Assembly (NCBI GenBank): GCA_015060765.1
Contig: SUXW01000004.1
Coordinates: forward strand, 124,001-188,000
Length of the DNA: 64,000 nt
Direction of reading: 5' to 3'
Origin: Bacteroides sp.
GTDB taxonomy: Bacteria > Bacteroidota > Bacteroidia > Bacteroidales > Bacteroidaceae
Positions within the stretch are counted from its first letter, which is position 1. Every line of letters begins with the position of its first letter. Under the pieces are notes generated by a model. The model had not been told where the DNA came from and searched no databases. It was given only the letters and a program-made list of their open reading frames with translations. This document shows positions 46,063-55,181 of the stretch, in pieces. The translations under genes were made by a program, and so were the position numbers.

Positions 46063-47511
46063 ATGAACCGAGAATTATCTTCTTATTTTGAAGAGCCGGA
46101 ATTCAAGGAAATTTTGAATAAGTATAAGGGTATGGTTGAAAGCCATACCCCTACTTATTTTGAAGCCGATGAATTGGCTGATTTAGCGGACTATTTCATC
46201 CATATCGGTGATGAAGAAGAATCAGACAAAGTTATTGATTACTCCCTAAAACTTCATCCCAACAACATAGATGCTCTAATATTCAAGATACGTTCACTAT
46301 GCTATAAAAAAGAGAAAGAAAAGGCCTATCAGTTGTTGGACCTTATTGATGATTCAACAGACAGAGAAGTTATGTTTTTAAAGGCAGAATTACTCATAGA
46401 CGAAGGACGTTTGAAAGATGCCGATCAAATTTATCAGACTTTAGCTGAAAATGAAGATGAATCTTTGGATGTTTTATGCGACATTGCTGCATGTTATATG
46501 GATACCAACAACAAGCAATATGCCTTAAAATGGTTATTATACCTAAAAGACAAAGGATATAAATGGGAAGATAATCAAAAATACAGAGATCTTTTGTGCG
46601 ATTTTCACATTACATTGGGTAATCCGCATGATGCAGAAGAAATTTTTAAATTTACATTGGATAAACATCCTTACTCCATCAAGCATTGGAACGGATTGAC
46701 AAGATGTTATTTACTACAAAATGATACTCTACACGCACACGAGGCGGTTGATTTTTCGTTAGCTATAGACGAACATGATCAGGAAGCGATTGAGCTCAAA
46801 GTTTATTGTTATACGAAGGAAGAAAATTACTCCATGGCAATAGACATGTTGAAAAAGCTACTTCCTGTTGAAGACATTAATAGAGAACGTATTTATGCAC
46901 TGTTAGCGCAATGTCATACCCTATCCAACAACAATGAAGAAGCTTTAAAATACTATAAGTTGTGGCTACTTAATGGGAAATTGACCGATTATGAAAAAGC
47001 AGAATTGTATGCATTGATTGCCATGTGCTATTGCAATATGGATAAACCTCAAGAAGGTATGCCATACATTGACATGACATTAGACATAGATTCACTTAAT
47101 TACGGAGCCATTATCCAAAAGGCTACCATACATATGCAAATGGAAGAAAATGATATTGCAGAACAACTTATACAAAGAGCACAGAGCATCTGTCCTGATG
47201 ATGAAAAAGAGGAATTGTTATTAGCCATTGCTAACAGTCATTTTTTCTTGAAAAGATATCAGGATGTAATAAAATGGTGCAAAATAGCGATGGAAGAATA
47301 TCCAAGCTGCAAGGGAAAAGCCTCGGTACTAATAGGATATAGCTATCATGAAATGAGCAATGAAATCATGGCACTGGCTTATATTCTTGAAGCGCTGAAT
47401 CAATATAAAGATCAAATAGAACAAGATCCAAAGACTAAAGAAATGCTCGACGCCCTAATTTTGGATATGAAAGAAAAGAACAAGAATTTTAATTTAGAAG
47501 ATTATTTATAG
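46063..47511 (+). CDS. Tetratricopeptide-repeat protein
   Basis: 482 residues, no signal peptide, acidic. It is almost entirely TPR-like helix pairs (for example LADYFIHIGDEEESDKVIDY and YALIAMCYCNMDKPQEGMPY). It lies 13 bp after glnS and 4 bp before the DedA gene, so it is cotranscribed. Probably a cytoplasmic scaffold; the partner is unknown. Confidence 0.88.
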   Translation: MNRELSSYFEEPEFKEILNKYKGMVESHTPTYFEADELADLADYFIHIGDEEESDKVIDYSLKLHPNNIDALIFKIRSLCYKKEKEKAYQLLDLIDDSTDREVMFLKAELLIDEGRLKDADQIYQTLAENEDESLDVLCDIAACYMDTNNKQYALKWLLYLKDKGYKWEDNQKYRDLLCDFHITLGNPHDAEEIFKFTLDKHPYSIKHWNGLTRCYLLQNDTLHAHEAVDFSLAIDEHDQEAIELKVYCYTKEENYSMAIDMLKKLLPVEDINRERIYALLAQCHTLSNNNEEALKYYKLWLLNGKLTDYEKAELYALIAMCYCNMDKPQEGMPYIDMTLDIDSLNYGAIIQKATIHMQMEENDIAEQLIQRAQSICPDDEKEELLLAIANSHFFLKRYQDVIKWCKIAMEEYPSCKGKASVLIGYSYHEMSNEIMALAYILEALNQYKDQIEQDPKTKEMLDALILDMKEKNKNFNLEDYL

Positions 47512-47515
47512 TATT

Positions 47516-48142
47516 ATGGAATCTGTAGCTTTTATACAATGGTGTCTTGAACACCTGAATTATTGGACCATTACTTTATTGATGGCCATCGAAAGTTCAT
47601 TCATTCCCTTCCCTTCAGAAGTGGTTGTACCTCCTGCAGCATACAAAGCAGCTGGTGGTAATAGTGATTTGAATGTATTTTTAGTCGTATTGTTTGCTAC
47701 GATTGGAGCCAACATTGGTGCTATTATCAACTATTACTTGGCCTATTTTGTCGGTCGCCCCATTGTATACAAATTCGCCAATAGCCGTTTCGGTCACATG
47801 TGTCTCATAAATGAAGAAAAAGTCAAGCATGCAGAAGAATATTTTGAAAAGCATGGTGCTCTTTCAACTTTTGTGGGACGTCTCATTCCTGCAGTCAGAC
47901 AATTGATATCCATTCCTGCCGGTCTGGCAAAAATGAAATTATCAACTTTCCTCCTTTACACTACTCTGGGTGCTGGTATATGGAATATAGTATTAGCTGC
48001 TATCGGATATTATTTGCAATCCGTTGTACCCGAAGAACAATTAATGGAAACCGTAACACAATATAGCCATGAATTAGGCTATATTTTCATCGGTTTGGGA
48101 ATCCTTATCGTCGGATACTTAATTTACAAAGGGAGAAAATAA
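47516..48142 (+). CDS. DedA-family membrane protein
   Basis: 208 residues, about five hydrophobic segments. The SNARE-associated/DedA domain is seen in ESSFIPFPSEVVVPPA near residue 24 and in FVGRLIPAVRQLISIPAG (about 120-137), including the conserved Arg and Pro residues. DedA proteins are lipid-transport (flippase-like) membrane proteins. The stop is 3 bp from the convergent guanylyltransferase stop with no terminator between. Confidence 0.93.
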   Translation: MESVAFIQWCLEHLNYWTITLLMAIESSFIPFPSEVVVPPAAYKAAGGNSDLNVFLVVLFATIGANIGAIINYYLAYFVGRPIVYKFANSRFGHMCLINEEKVKHAEEYFEKHGALSTFVGRLIPAVRQLISIPAGLAKMKLSTFLLYTTLGAGIWNIVLAAIGYYLQSVVPEEQLMETVTQYSHELGYIFIGLGILIVGYLIYKGRK

Positions 48143-48145
48143 CAA

Positions 48146-49210
48146 TCACTCTGCCGAAAATTCTTTGATGCGCTGCTCTTCTGTCAACCGACAGATAAGT
48201 AGCGTATCATCTTTTTCTGCAATAATGTATCCATCCAATCCTTGAATCACCACTTTCTTTTCCTGCGTAGTATGAACCACACAATTTCTGGATTCATACA
48301 TCTTGATATTTTTACCTATCAATGCATTACCATGAGGATCTTTGGAAGAATTGGCTAACAACGAGCCCCAAGTACCCAAATCACTCCATCCAAAATCGGC
48401 AGGGAAAACAAATATTTCATCCGCTTTTTCCATGATAGCATAGTCGATCGAAATATTTTCACATGTAGGAAATTCCTGATTGATAAGTTCCTGTTCCTTT
48501 TCTGAAAAATAGTAAGGCAACAGGCGTTCAAATACCTTTGAAATAGACGGTTGATATACCCTTAATGCATTGACTATGGTATTGACATTCCAAACAAAGA
48601 TACCCGAATTCCAATAAAATGAGCTCTTTTTCACATAGCGCTCTGCTGTAGCCAAATCAGGCTTTTCCTTGAAAGAGTCCACTCTATATATCTCTTTGTT
48701 GTTGGTCGACGGATAACTCAAATCCGCTTCAATATAACCATATCCCGTTTCAGGTCGAGTCGGTTTCATGCCCAAAGTCAAAATTGCATCCGAAGAATTG
48801 GTGAATTGCATAGCCGACCGTATCACTCGTTGGAACTCTTTGACATCCATAACGATATGGTCGCTTGGAGTCACTACCATATTAGCTTTGGGATTGATCG
48901 ATTTGATTTTCCAGCTTACATATGCAATACATGGGGCTGTATTTCTACGGCATGGTTCACGAAGAATATGATCATCTGCCACTTCCGGCAATTGCCTCTT
49001 AACTTCTTCCGCATACTTTTCTGAAGTGACAACCCATACATTTTCTGCAGGACAAATACCTTTAAAGCGATCAAAAGTCAATTGGATTAAAGTTCTTCCA
49101 CATCCCAACACATCAATAAACTGTTTGGGATAATCGGGCGTGCTCATAGGCCAGAAACGACTGCCTACACCACCAGCCATAATGACAAGATGATTATATT
49201 TTACATTCAT
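48146..49210 (-). CDS. Mannose-1-phosphate guanylyltransferase
   Basis: 354 residues, single-domain. Nucleotidyltransferase motif MAGGVGSRFWPMST (about 11-24), then QFIDVLGCGRTLIQLT, TPSDHIV and FKEKPD. It makes GDP-mannose from mannose-1-phosphate and GTP. It lacks the phosphomannose isomerase domain of bifunctional forms. It could supply GDP-sugars for the exopolysaccharide operon to the right. Confidence 0.94.
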   Translation of the reverse strand: MNVKYNHLVIMAGGVGSRFWPMSTPDYPKQFIDVLGCGRTLIQLTFDRFKGICPAENVWVVTSEKYAEEVKRQLPEVADDHILREPCRRNTAPCIAYVSWKIKSINPKANMVVTPSDHIVMDVKEFQRVIRSAMQFTNSSDAILTLGMKPTRPETGYGYIEADLSYPSTNNKEIYRVDSFKEKPDLATAERYVKKSSFYWNSGIFVWNVNTIVNALRVYQPSISKVFERLLPYYFSEKEQELINQEFPTCENISIDYAIMEKADEIFVFPADFGWSDLGTWGSLLANSSKDPHGNALIGKNIKMYESRNCVVHTTQEKKVVIQGLDGYIIAEKDDTLLICRLTEEQRIKEFSAE

Positions 49211-49235
49211 ATAGGTTCAATATTGAATAATGGAA

Positions 49236-49243
49236 CAAAGATA
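49236..49243 (-). promoter_or_regulatory. Promoter -7 box of the guanylyltransferase gene
   Basis: Reverse strand TATCTTTG, 25 bp before the ATG at 49210. Confidence 0.55.
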
Positions 49244-49287
49244 TGGAATATTTTTTATTATTTCATTTTATTTTGATTAATATACAT

Positions 49288-49295
49288 TATATTTG
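49288..49295 (+). promoter_or_regulatory. Promoter -7 box of rfbA
   Basis: TATATTTG, 39 bp before the rfbA ATG; divergent from the guanylyltransferase box. Confidence 0.55.
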
Positions 49296-49334
49296 CATAT
49301 AGTTAATATGAAATTCATTTAAAAGCGTCAAAAT

Positions 49335-50222
49335 ATGAAAGGTATTGTATTAGCTGGAGGTTCTGGGACTCGTTTGTATCCTATAACTAAAGGTGTGTCC
49401 AAACAATTATTGCCGGTTTTCGACAAACCGATGATTTATTATCCCATATCTGTCCTAATGCTTGCAGGTATACGGGATATTCTCATCATTTCCACCCCGC
49501 ACGATCTACCGGGTTTCCAACGTCTGTTGGGTGACGGAAGTGATTATGGAGTTCATTTTGAATACGCAGAACAACCTTCACCCGATGGGTTGGCACAAGC
49601 TTTCATCATCGGAGAGAAATTTATTGGTAACGACTCTGCATGTCTGGTTTTAGGAGACAACATTTTCCACGGGAATGGTTTCACTTCCCTATTGAAAGAA
49701 GCGGTCCGTGCTGCGGAAGAAGATAATAAAGCCACTGTATTTGGTTATTGGGTGAGTGATCCGGAACGTTATGGTGTAGCTGAATTCGACAAAGAAGGCA
49801 ACTGCCTCTCCATTGAAGAAAAGCCTGCCCAACCGAAATCCAATTATGCTGTTGTCGGATTGTATTTCTATCCCAATAAAGTAGTGGAAGTAGCCAAAAA
49901 CATCAAGCCGTCTGCACGCGGAGAACTGGAAATCACAACGGTCAACCAACATTTCTTGAATGACAAGGAACTGAAAGTACAAACATTGGGAAGAGGTTTT
50001 GCCTGGTTGGATACCGGAACACACGATTCATTGGCCGAAGCAAGTACCTACATAGAAGTTATAGAAAAAAGACAAGGTTTGAAAGTAGCCTGTCTGGAAG
50101 GTATTGCCTTACGCAAAGGATGGATTACAGCCGATAAGATGAGGGAATTAGCCCAACCGATGTTAAAGAACCAATACGGCCAGTACCTATTGAAAGTAAT
50201 CAAAGAATTGGGATTGGAATAA
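49335..50222 (+). CDS. rfbA: Glucose-1-phosphate thymidylyltransferase
   Basis: 295 residues. [20 protein letters not shown] at the start, with [12 protein letters not shown] and [12 protein letters not shown]. It makes dTDP-glucose, the first step of dTDP-rhamnose synthesis. Its stop codon overlaps the rfbC start by one base. rfbB and rfbD do not follow. Confidence 0.97.
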   Translation: MKGIVLAGGSGTRLYPITKGVSKQLLPVFDKPMIYYPISVLMLAGIRDILIISTPHDLPGFQRLLGDGSDYGVHFEYAEQPSPDGLAQAFIIGEKFIGNDSACLVLGDNIFHGNGFTSLLKEAVRAAEEDNKATVFGYWVSDPERYGVAEFDKEGNCLSIEEKPAQPKSNYAVVGLYFYPNKVVEVAKNIKPSARGELEITTVNQHFLNDKELKVQTLGRGFAWLDTGTHDSLAEASTYIEVIEKRQGLKVACLEGIALRKGWITADKMRELAQPMLKNQYGQYLLKVIKELGLE

Positions 50223-50791
50223 TGGAAGTTATCAAAACTGAATTAGAGGGGGTAGTCATCATTGAGCCCCGTATATTCAAAGATGCCAGAGGTTATTTCT
50301 TTGAAAGTTTTTCTGCTAGGGAATTCAATGAAAAAGTATGCAATACTACCTTTGTACAAGATAACGAAAGTTATTCCAGTTATGGTGTGCTCCGAGGTCT
50401 GCATTTTCAAAAGCCTCCCTTCACACAAAGCAAATTGGTTCGCGTTATCAAAGGTGCAGTATTAGACGTTGCTGTCGACATCCGCAAAGGTTCCCCCACT
50501 TATGGAAAGCATGTAGCCGTTGAACTGACAGAGGACAATCATCGTCAATTGTTTATACCCAGAGGGTTTGCTCACGGGTTTGCCGTACTCAGTGATGAAG
50601 TCTTGTTTCAATATAAATGTGATAACTTTTATGCCCCTCAAGCAGATGGCGGCATTGCATGGAACGATCCCGATTTGAATATCGATTGGCTCATTCCTGC
50701 CGATAAAGTTATCCTTTCAGAAAAAGACACCAAGCATCCTCGTCTGAAAGATTACGACTCGGATTTCGACATCCAAATACCATTATACTAA
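50222..50791 (+). CDS. rfbC: dTDP-4-dehydrorhamnose 3,5-epimerase
   Basis: 189 residues, cupin fold. RGYFFESFSAREFN, GVLRGLHFQKPP with the catalytic His, and FIPRGFAHGFAVLSD are the family motifs. It is the third enzyme of dTDP-rhamnose synthesis. Two back-to-back terminators follow. Confidence 0.97.
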   Translation: MEVIKTELEGVVIIEPRIFKDARGYFFESFSAREFNEKVCNTTFVQDNESYSSYGVLRGLHFQKPPFTQSKLVRVIKGAVLDVAVDIRKGSPTYGKHVAVELTEDNHRQLFIPRGFAHGFAVLSDEVLFQYKCDNFYAPQADGGIAWNDPDLNIDWLIPADKVILSEKDTKHPRLKDYDSDFDIQIPLY

Positions 50792-50794
50792 TTA

Positions 50795-50836
50795 AAAACG
50801 TTCCTAATCGTTTAGTAAAACAATTAGGAACGTTTT
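50795..50836 (+). terminator. Terminator of rfbA-rfbC
   Basis: AAAACGTTCCTAAT (50795-50808) pairs perfectly with 50823-50836 over a 14-nt loop. Confidence 0.8.
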
Positions 50837-50840
50837 ATTA

Positions 50841-50876
50841 AAACATACGTATCATTTAAAAAAGATACGTATGTTT
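50841..50876 (-). terminator. Terminator of the xylose operon
   Basis: AAACATACGTATC (50841-50853) pairs with 50864-50876 over a 10-nt loop, 14 bp beyond the xylA stop. It has T/A tracts on both sides and so probably works in both directions. Confidence 0.8.
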
Positions 50877-50889
50877 TTTTTAATGCTTA

Positions 50890-52203
50890 TTAGCAATACA
50901 TATTCAAGATTGCTTCGTACAATTCTTGCTTACCGCTTACTTGCTTAGGTTCGCCAACTTCCTTACCGTATGCATAAACATCTTCCAAAGTCAACTTGCC
51001 TTCTTCAAATTCCTTACCCTTACCTGCATCGAATGAAGCGTAACGGTCTGCCAACATCTTCTTGTATGGAGATTCTTCAAGCAACTTAGCTGCAGATTCC
51101 AAAGCACGAGCCATAGCATCCATACCAGCAATGTGAGCGATAAAGATATCTTCCAAATCAGTTGAGTTACGACGAGTCTTCGCATCGAAGTTAGTACCGC
51201 CATTACCCAAACCACCACCACGGATAATCTGCATCATAGCCTGAGTCAATTCGTAGTTGTCAATTGGGAATTGGTCAGTATCCCAACCATTCTGGTAGTC
51301 ACCACGGTTAGCATCGATAGAACCAAGCATGTCATTGTCAACAGCTACAGCCAATTCGTGTTCGAATGTATGACCAGCCAATGTAGCGTGGTTAACTTCG
51401 ATATTCACCTTGAAGTCCTTTTCCAAACCGTGAGCCTTCAAGAAACCGATTACAGTTTCTGTATCAACATCATATTGATGCTTGGATGGTTCCATTGGCT
51501 TCGGTTCAATCAAGAATGTACCAGTGAAGCCTTTTGCACGAGCATAGTCACGAGCCAAAGTCAACATCTGTGCCAAGTGTTCCTTTTCACGCTTCTGATC
51601 AGTGTTCAAAAGGCTCATATAACCTTCACGACCACCCCAGAATACATAGTTAGTACCACCCAATTCAATGGTAGCATCGATAGCGTTCTTGATTTGAACA
51701 GCTGCACGAGCAACTACATCGAATTCAGGATTTGTAGCAGCACCATTCATGTAACGTGCGTTACCGAATACGTTAGCTGTACCCCATAACAACTTGATAC
51801 CAGTTTCAGCTTGCTTTTGCTTCAAGTAAGCAACCACTTCCTTCAAGTTTGCTTCGTATTCTTCTACTGTAGCAGCTTCTTCACACAAGTCAGTATCATG
51901 GAAGCAGTAATATTCAATACCCATCTTCTGCATGAATTCAAAACCAGCGTCTACTTTATCTTTTGCAGCCTGTACTTTGTCAGGGTTACCATTCCATGGG
52001 AACTTCTTGGTACCACCACCAAATTGGTCACCACCTTCAGCACACAAAGTATGCCACCATGCCATAGCAAACTTCAACCATTCTGCCATAGTCTTACCCA
52101 TCACAACCTTATTGGCATCATAATAACGGAATGCCATTGGGTTACGGCTTTCTACACCTTCAAACTTGATTTTTTCAATTCCAGGGAAAAATTCTTTTGC
52201 CAT
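50890..52203 (-). CDS. xylA: Xylose isomerase
   Basis: 437 residues, class II length. FHDTDLC (active-site His/Asp), [20 protein letters not shown] and [15 protein letters not shown] (metal ligands) are all present. It converts D-xylose to D-xylulose. It lies 67 bp after xylB. Confidence 0.98.
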   Translation of the reverse strand: MAKEFFPGIEKIKFEGVESRNPMAFRYYDANKVVMGKTMAEWLKFAMAWWHTLCAEGGDQFGGGTKKFPWNGNPDKVQAAKDKVDAGFEFMQKMGIEYYCFHDTDLCEEAATVEEYEANLKEVVAYLKQKQAETGIKLLWGTANVFGNARYMNGAATNPEFDVVARAAVQIKNAIDATIELGGTNYVFWGGREGYMSLLNTDQKREKEHLAQMLTLARDYARAKGFTGTFLIEPKPMEPSKHQYDVDTETVIGFLKAHGLEKDFKVNIEVNHATLAGHTFEHELAVAVDNDMLGSIDANRGDYQNGWDTDQFPIDNYELTQAMMQIIRGGGLGNGGTNFDAKTRRNSTDLEDIFIAHIAGMDAMARALESAAKLLEESPYKKMLADRYASFDAGKGKEFEEGKLTLEDVYAYGKEVGEPKQVSGKQELYEAILNMYC

Positions 52204-52270
52204 AATTTTTTTATTTATAATTGATTAATTGGTTAGTAATTCGTTATTTAGATTATTATTACCCTCGCTA

Positions 52271-53758
52271 TTACATTTTTTCAAGCAATTCTTTCCAACG
52301 ATAATAAGCTTCCGAATATTCATCCAGATGTGCTGTATCCGGTTCAATGACAGCCAATTTATCTAATGTAGCGAATGCTTCATTGTTATCCTTATAAATA
52401 CCAGCACCCATACCGGCACCTTTCGCTGCACCTACAGAACCATCAGTGTCATACAATTCGATGGTAGCACCAGTCACGCCAGCCAATGTATCACGGAATA
52501 TCGGGCTCAAGAACATATTGGCATGACCAGCATGGATTTTTTGTACAGGAATACCCATTTGTTCCATAATGTCGATACCATATTTGAAAGAGAATACAAT
52601 ACCTTCTTGTGCGGCACGAATAATATGCTGTTTGCTATGAATATTAAAATTCAAGCCATTGATAGAACAACCAATCTCACGGTTTTCCAGCATACGTTCT
52701 GCGCCATTACCATAAGGCAAGATACTGATACCGTTACTACCGATAGAAACTCTGGAAGCCAATTCGTTCATTTCTCCATAGGAAATACCTTCAGGAGCCA
52801 CAGTACGTTTTACCCATGAGTTCAAGATACCTGTACCATTGATACAGAGCAAAACACCCAAACGAGTCTGATCGATACTATGATTAACGTGTGCAAAAGT
52901 GTTGACACGAGATTTAGGATCATAATTCACTGCACCGTTCACCCCATATACTACACCCGATGTACCAGCAGTAGATGCAATTTCACCCGGATTGAATACA
53001 TTCAACGACAATGCATTATTGGGTTGGTCACCGGCACGATAGCAAATCGGAGTACCTTCCTTCAATCCCAAATCCTTAGCAGCCCAAGAATTTACTCGTC
53101 CTTGTTCAGAGAATGTAGGTTTGATTTCAGGAATCAATGAACTGTCAAATCCATAATAATCCATCAGGAATCCTGCCACTTCATTCTTTTGGAAATCCCA
53201 GAACATACCTTCCGACAATCCCGAAACAGTAGTACAGATAGTACCACTCAATTTCATGGCGATATAATCTCCCGGAAGCATTATCTTGTCAATCTTTTCA
53301 TAAATTTCCGGTTCATTTTCCTTTACCCAAGCCAATTTGGATGCAGTAAAGTTACCAGGAGAATTCAACAAATGAGACAGACACAGATCTTCTCCTAACG
53401 TATCAAATGCTTTTTGTCCATAAGGTACAGCACGTGAGTCACACCAGATGATAGCCGGTCTCAACACATTTTGGTCCTTATCCACACAAACCAATCCATG
53501 CATTTGATAAGAAATACCAATAGCTGATACATCTTCGGCATTAACACCACTCTGCACCATTACATATTTGGTTGCCAATTTCAAATTGTCCCACCAATTC
53601 TGCGGGTCCTGTTCTGCCCAACCTGGCTGAACAGCCGTAATCAAGGCTTCGGTCTTTGGATAGAAAGCGGAAGATACACACTTGCCTGTTTCTGCATCGA
53701 CCAGACTGGCCTTAACAGACGAACTGCCGATATCATATCCCAATAAATACTTACTCAT
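52271..53758 (-). CDS. xylB: Xylulokinase
   Basis: 495 residues of the FGGY kinase family. LLGYDIGSSSVKASLVD at the start, QMHGLVCVD, WCDSRA, and GGSVGAAKGAG-like C-terminal (DGSVGAAKGAGMGAG). It phosphorylates xylulose to xylulose-5-phosphate. It lies 25 bp after the NUDIX regulator. Confidence 0.97.
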   Translation of the reverse strand: MSKYLLGYDIGSSSVKASLVDAETGKCVSSAFYPKTEALITAVQPGWAEQDPQNWWDNLKLATKYVMVQSGVNAEDVSAIGISYQMHGLVCVDKDQNVLRPAIIWCDSRAVPYGQKAFDTLGEDLCLSHLLNSPGNFTASKLAWVKENEPEIYEKIDKIMLPGDYIAMKLSGTICTTVSGLSEGMFWDFQKNEVAGFLMDYYGFDSSLIPEIKPTFSEQGRVNSWAAKDLGLKEGTPICYRAGDQPNNALSLNVFNPGEIASTAGTSGVVYGVNGAVNYDPKSRVNTFAHVNHSIDQTRLGVLLCINGTGILNSWVKRTVAPEGISYGEMNELASRVSIGSNGISILPYGNGAERMLENREIGCSINGLNFNIHSKQHIIRAAQEGIVFSFKYGIDIMEQMGIPVQKIHAGHANMFLSPIFRDTLAGVTGATIELYDTDGSVGAAKGAGMGAGIYKDNNEAFATLDKLAVIEPDTAHLDEYSEAYYRWKELLEKM

Positions 53759-53783
53759 TTTAATTATTAATATTAATGATTAA

Positions 53784-54518
53784 TTAATTCCTATATACTT
53801 TATTATAAATAGTACGGTCGAATTTATAATATCGTGCAGCTCTATGCGACACCCCAACTTCCTTTTCATCCAGAGGTACGACATAACTCATTTGCACAAT
53901 CTTTTTATGAAAATTCCTCACATCAAACACCTTATTATATATAAGCTGATACAAAGTGCGCAATTGTGATTCTGTAAACTTTTTAGGCAACAAATCAAAC
54001 AACACAGCCGGAGTATTTTCCACATAATGCTTGATGTACGCCAACGCATCCTGCATAATCTGATAGTGGTCAAATGCCAAATTCTTCACTTCATCCACCG
54101 GCATCCATTGTGCATCGTATTTGGTAGAAAGTTTTTCGAACGACTTGTCTATTTTCACTAATGCCAAATAAGCGATAGTAACAATCCGGTCTATTTTCTT
54201 TTCATCCAATCGATGGAACCTCTCCAGCCACAACACGTCTTTCGGATTTCTTGTACGGTTCTTTGAACCATAGGCCTTGAATTGTCTCATCTTCACGTTC
54301 TTCAAACCTGTCAATTCGCTCAATACCCTTTTGGCCGCATCATCCAAATCTTCGTCATCATAAATCAGACTTCCCGGCAACTTCATATCATTCATGGCAG
54401 AATCGAAAACCTTTCCGTATTGCTTTACCAACAGCACACGGAAACTGTCACCATCAAAACCTATCAACACACAGTCGACCGACACATGAAGATTGATATT
54501 CTGCTCCAGTTGATACAT
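53784..54518 (-). CDS. NUDIX-family (NrtR-like) regulator of xylose genes
   Basis: 244 residues from the ATG at 54518; a longer frame to 54572 crosses the promoter box and is rejected. The N-terminal NUDIX-like domain (FRVLLVKQYGKVF, then KLPGSLIYDDEDLDDAAKRVLSELTG) lacks a full catalytic Nudix box: the REUxEE-type glutamates are replaced. The C-terminal winged helix (FTESQLRTLYQLIYN and NFHKKIVQM) is like AraR/XylR regulators in Bacteroides. Being first in the xylB-xylA operon, it probably senses a pentose or derivative and controls it. Confidence 0.88.
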   Translation of the reverse strand: MYQLEQNINLHVSVDCVLIGFDGDSFRVLLVKQYGKVFDSAMNDMKLPGSLIYDDEDLDDAAKRVLSELTGLKNVKMRQFKAYGSKNRTRNPKDVLWLERFHRLDEKKIDRIVTIAYLALVKIDKSFEKLSTKYDAQWMPVDEVKNLAFDHYQIMQDALAYIKHYVENTPAVLFDLLPKKFTESQLRTLYQLIYNKVFDVRNFHKKIVQMSYVVPLDEKEVGVSHRAARYYKFDRTIYNKVYRN

Positions 54519-54519
54519 A

Positions 54520-54534
54520 TTGTATATTTTACAA
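54520..54534. promoter_or_regulatory. Candidate operator for the NUDIX regulator
   Basis: TTGTA-TATTT-TACAA, a perfect 5-bp-arm inverted repeat between the -7 box and the regulator ATG, placed to block its own transcription. Confidence 0.4.
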
Positions 54535-54542
54535 TTACCATG

Positions 54543-54550
54543 CAAAGGTA
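54543..54550 (-). promoter_or_regulatory. Promoter -7 box of the xylose operon
   Basis: Reverse strand TACCTTTG, 24 bp before the regulator ATG. Confidence 0.6.
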
Positions 54551-54769
54551 AATAGTTTTTCTTACATATCACTAACTAATCTTTATTTTTATTCATGTTA
54601 TACAACATCATTTTTGAAATAACCTGTAACATATAGCAATCAGTAAACCGGTAGGCGTTTCATTCATACAGGATGGTGAATTGTTCATTATTATCATTTT
54701 TATCATCAATTATAACATTTTACACCCCAAAATATGCCCTACAATGTGTTATATAAGGAAAAAATTAGC

Positions 54770-54777
54770 TAATTTTG
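54770..54777 (+). promoter_or_regulatory. Promoter -7 box of the exopolysaccharide operon
   Basis: TAATTTTG, 29 bp before the response-regulator ATG. Confidence 0.55.
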
Positions 54778-54806
54778 CAACAATGAAAAACCACAATTGA
54801 AAAATT

Positions 54807-55172
54807 ATGAGAAAAAGAATCTTAGTTTTGGATGATAAGGAAACGATTGCCAAGGTACTTTCCATCTATCTGATGAGTGATTATGATTGTGTATGGTTAC
54901 CCAACGGAGTTCAAGGAATGAAGTGGCTTCAAGAAGGCAATATACCCGATCTCATTATATCCGATATACGTATGCCCGAAATGCGAGGTGATGATTTTCT
55001 GGAATGGGTAAAAGGAAATGAATTGTTCAAGCACATTCCTGTAATCATGTTAAGCAGTGAAGACAGTACCAGCGAACGTATCCGTTTGCTTGAAGTGGGA
55101 GCATCCGACTATATTGTCAAACCATTCAATCCAATGGAATTAAAAATTAGAGTCAAGAAAATTATAGATTAA
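54807..55172 (+). CDS. Stand-alone receiver-domain response regulator
   Basis: 121 residues, a single receiver domain with all key residues: acidic pair Asp9/Asp10, phospho-acceptor Asp53 in LIISDIRMP, Ser83/84 and Lys105 in VKPF. There is no output domain. It is first in the exopolysaccharide operon and is followed after 9 bp by an initiating transferase carrying a decayed receiver. It may act by protein contact on the synthesis machinery. The cognate kinase is not in the operon. Confidence 0.92.
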   Translation: MRKRILVLDDKETIAKVLSIYLMSDYDCVWLPNGVQGMKWLQEGNIPDLIISDIRMPEMRGDDFLEWVKGNELFKHIPVIMLSSEDSTSERIRLLEVGASDYIVKPFNPMELKIRVKKIID

Positions 55173-55181
55173 CAAAAAACA

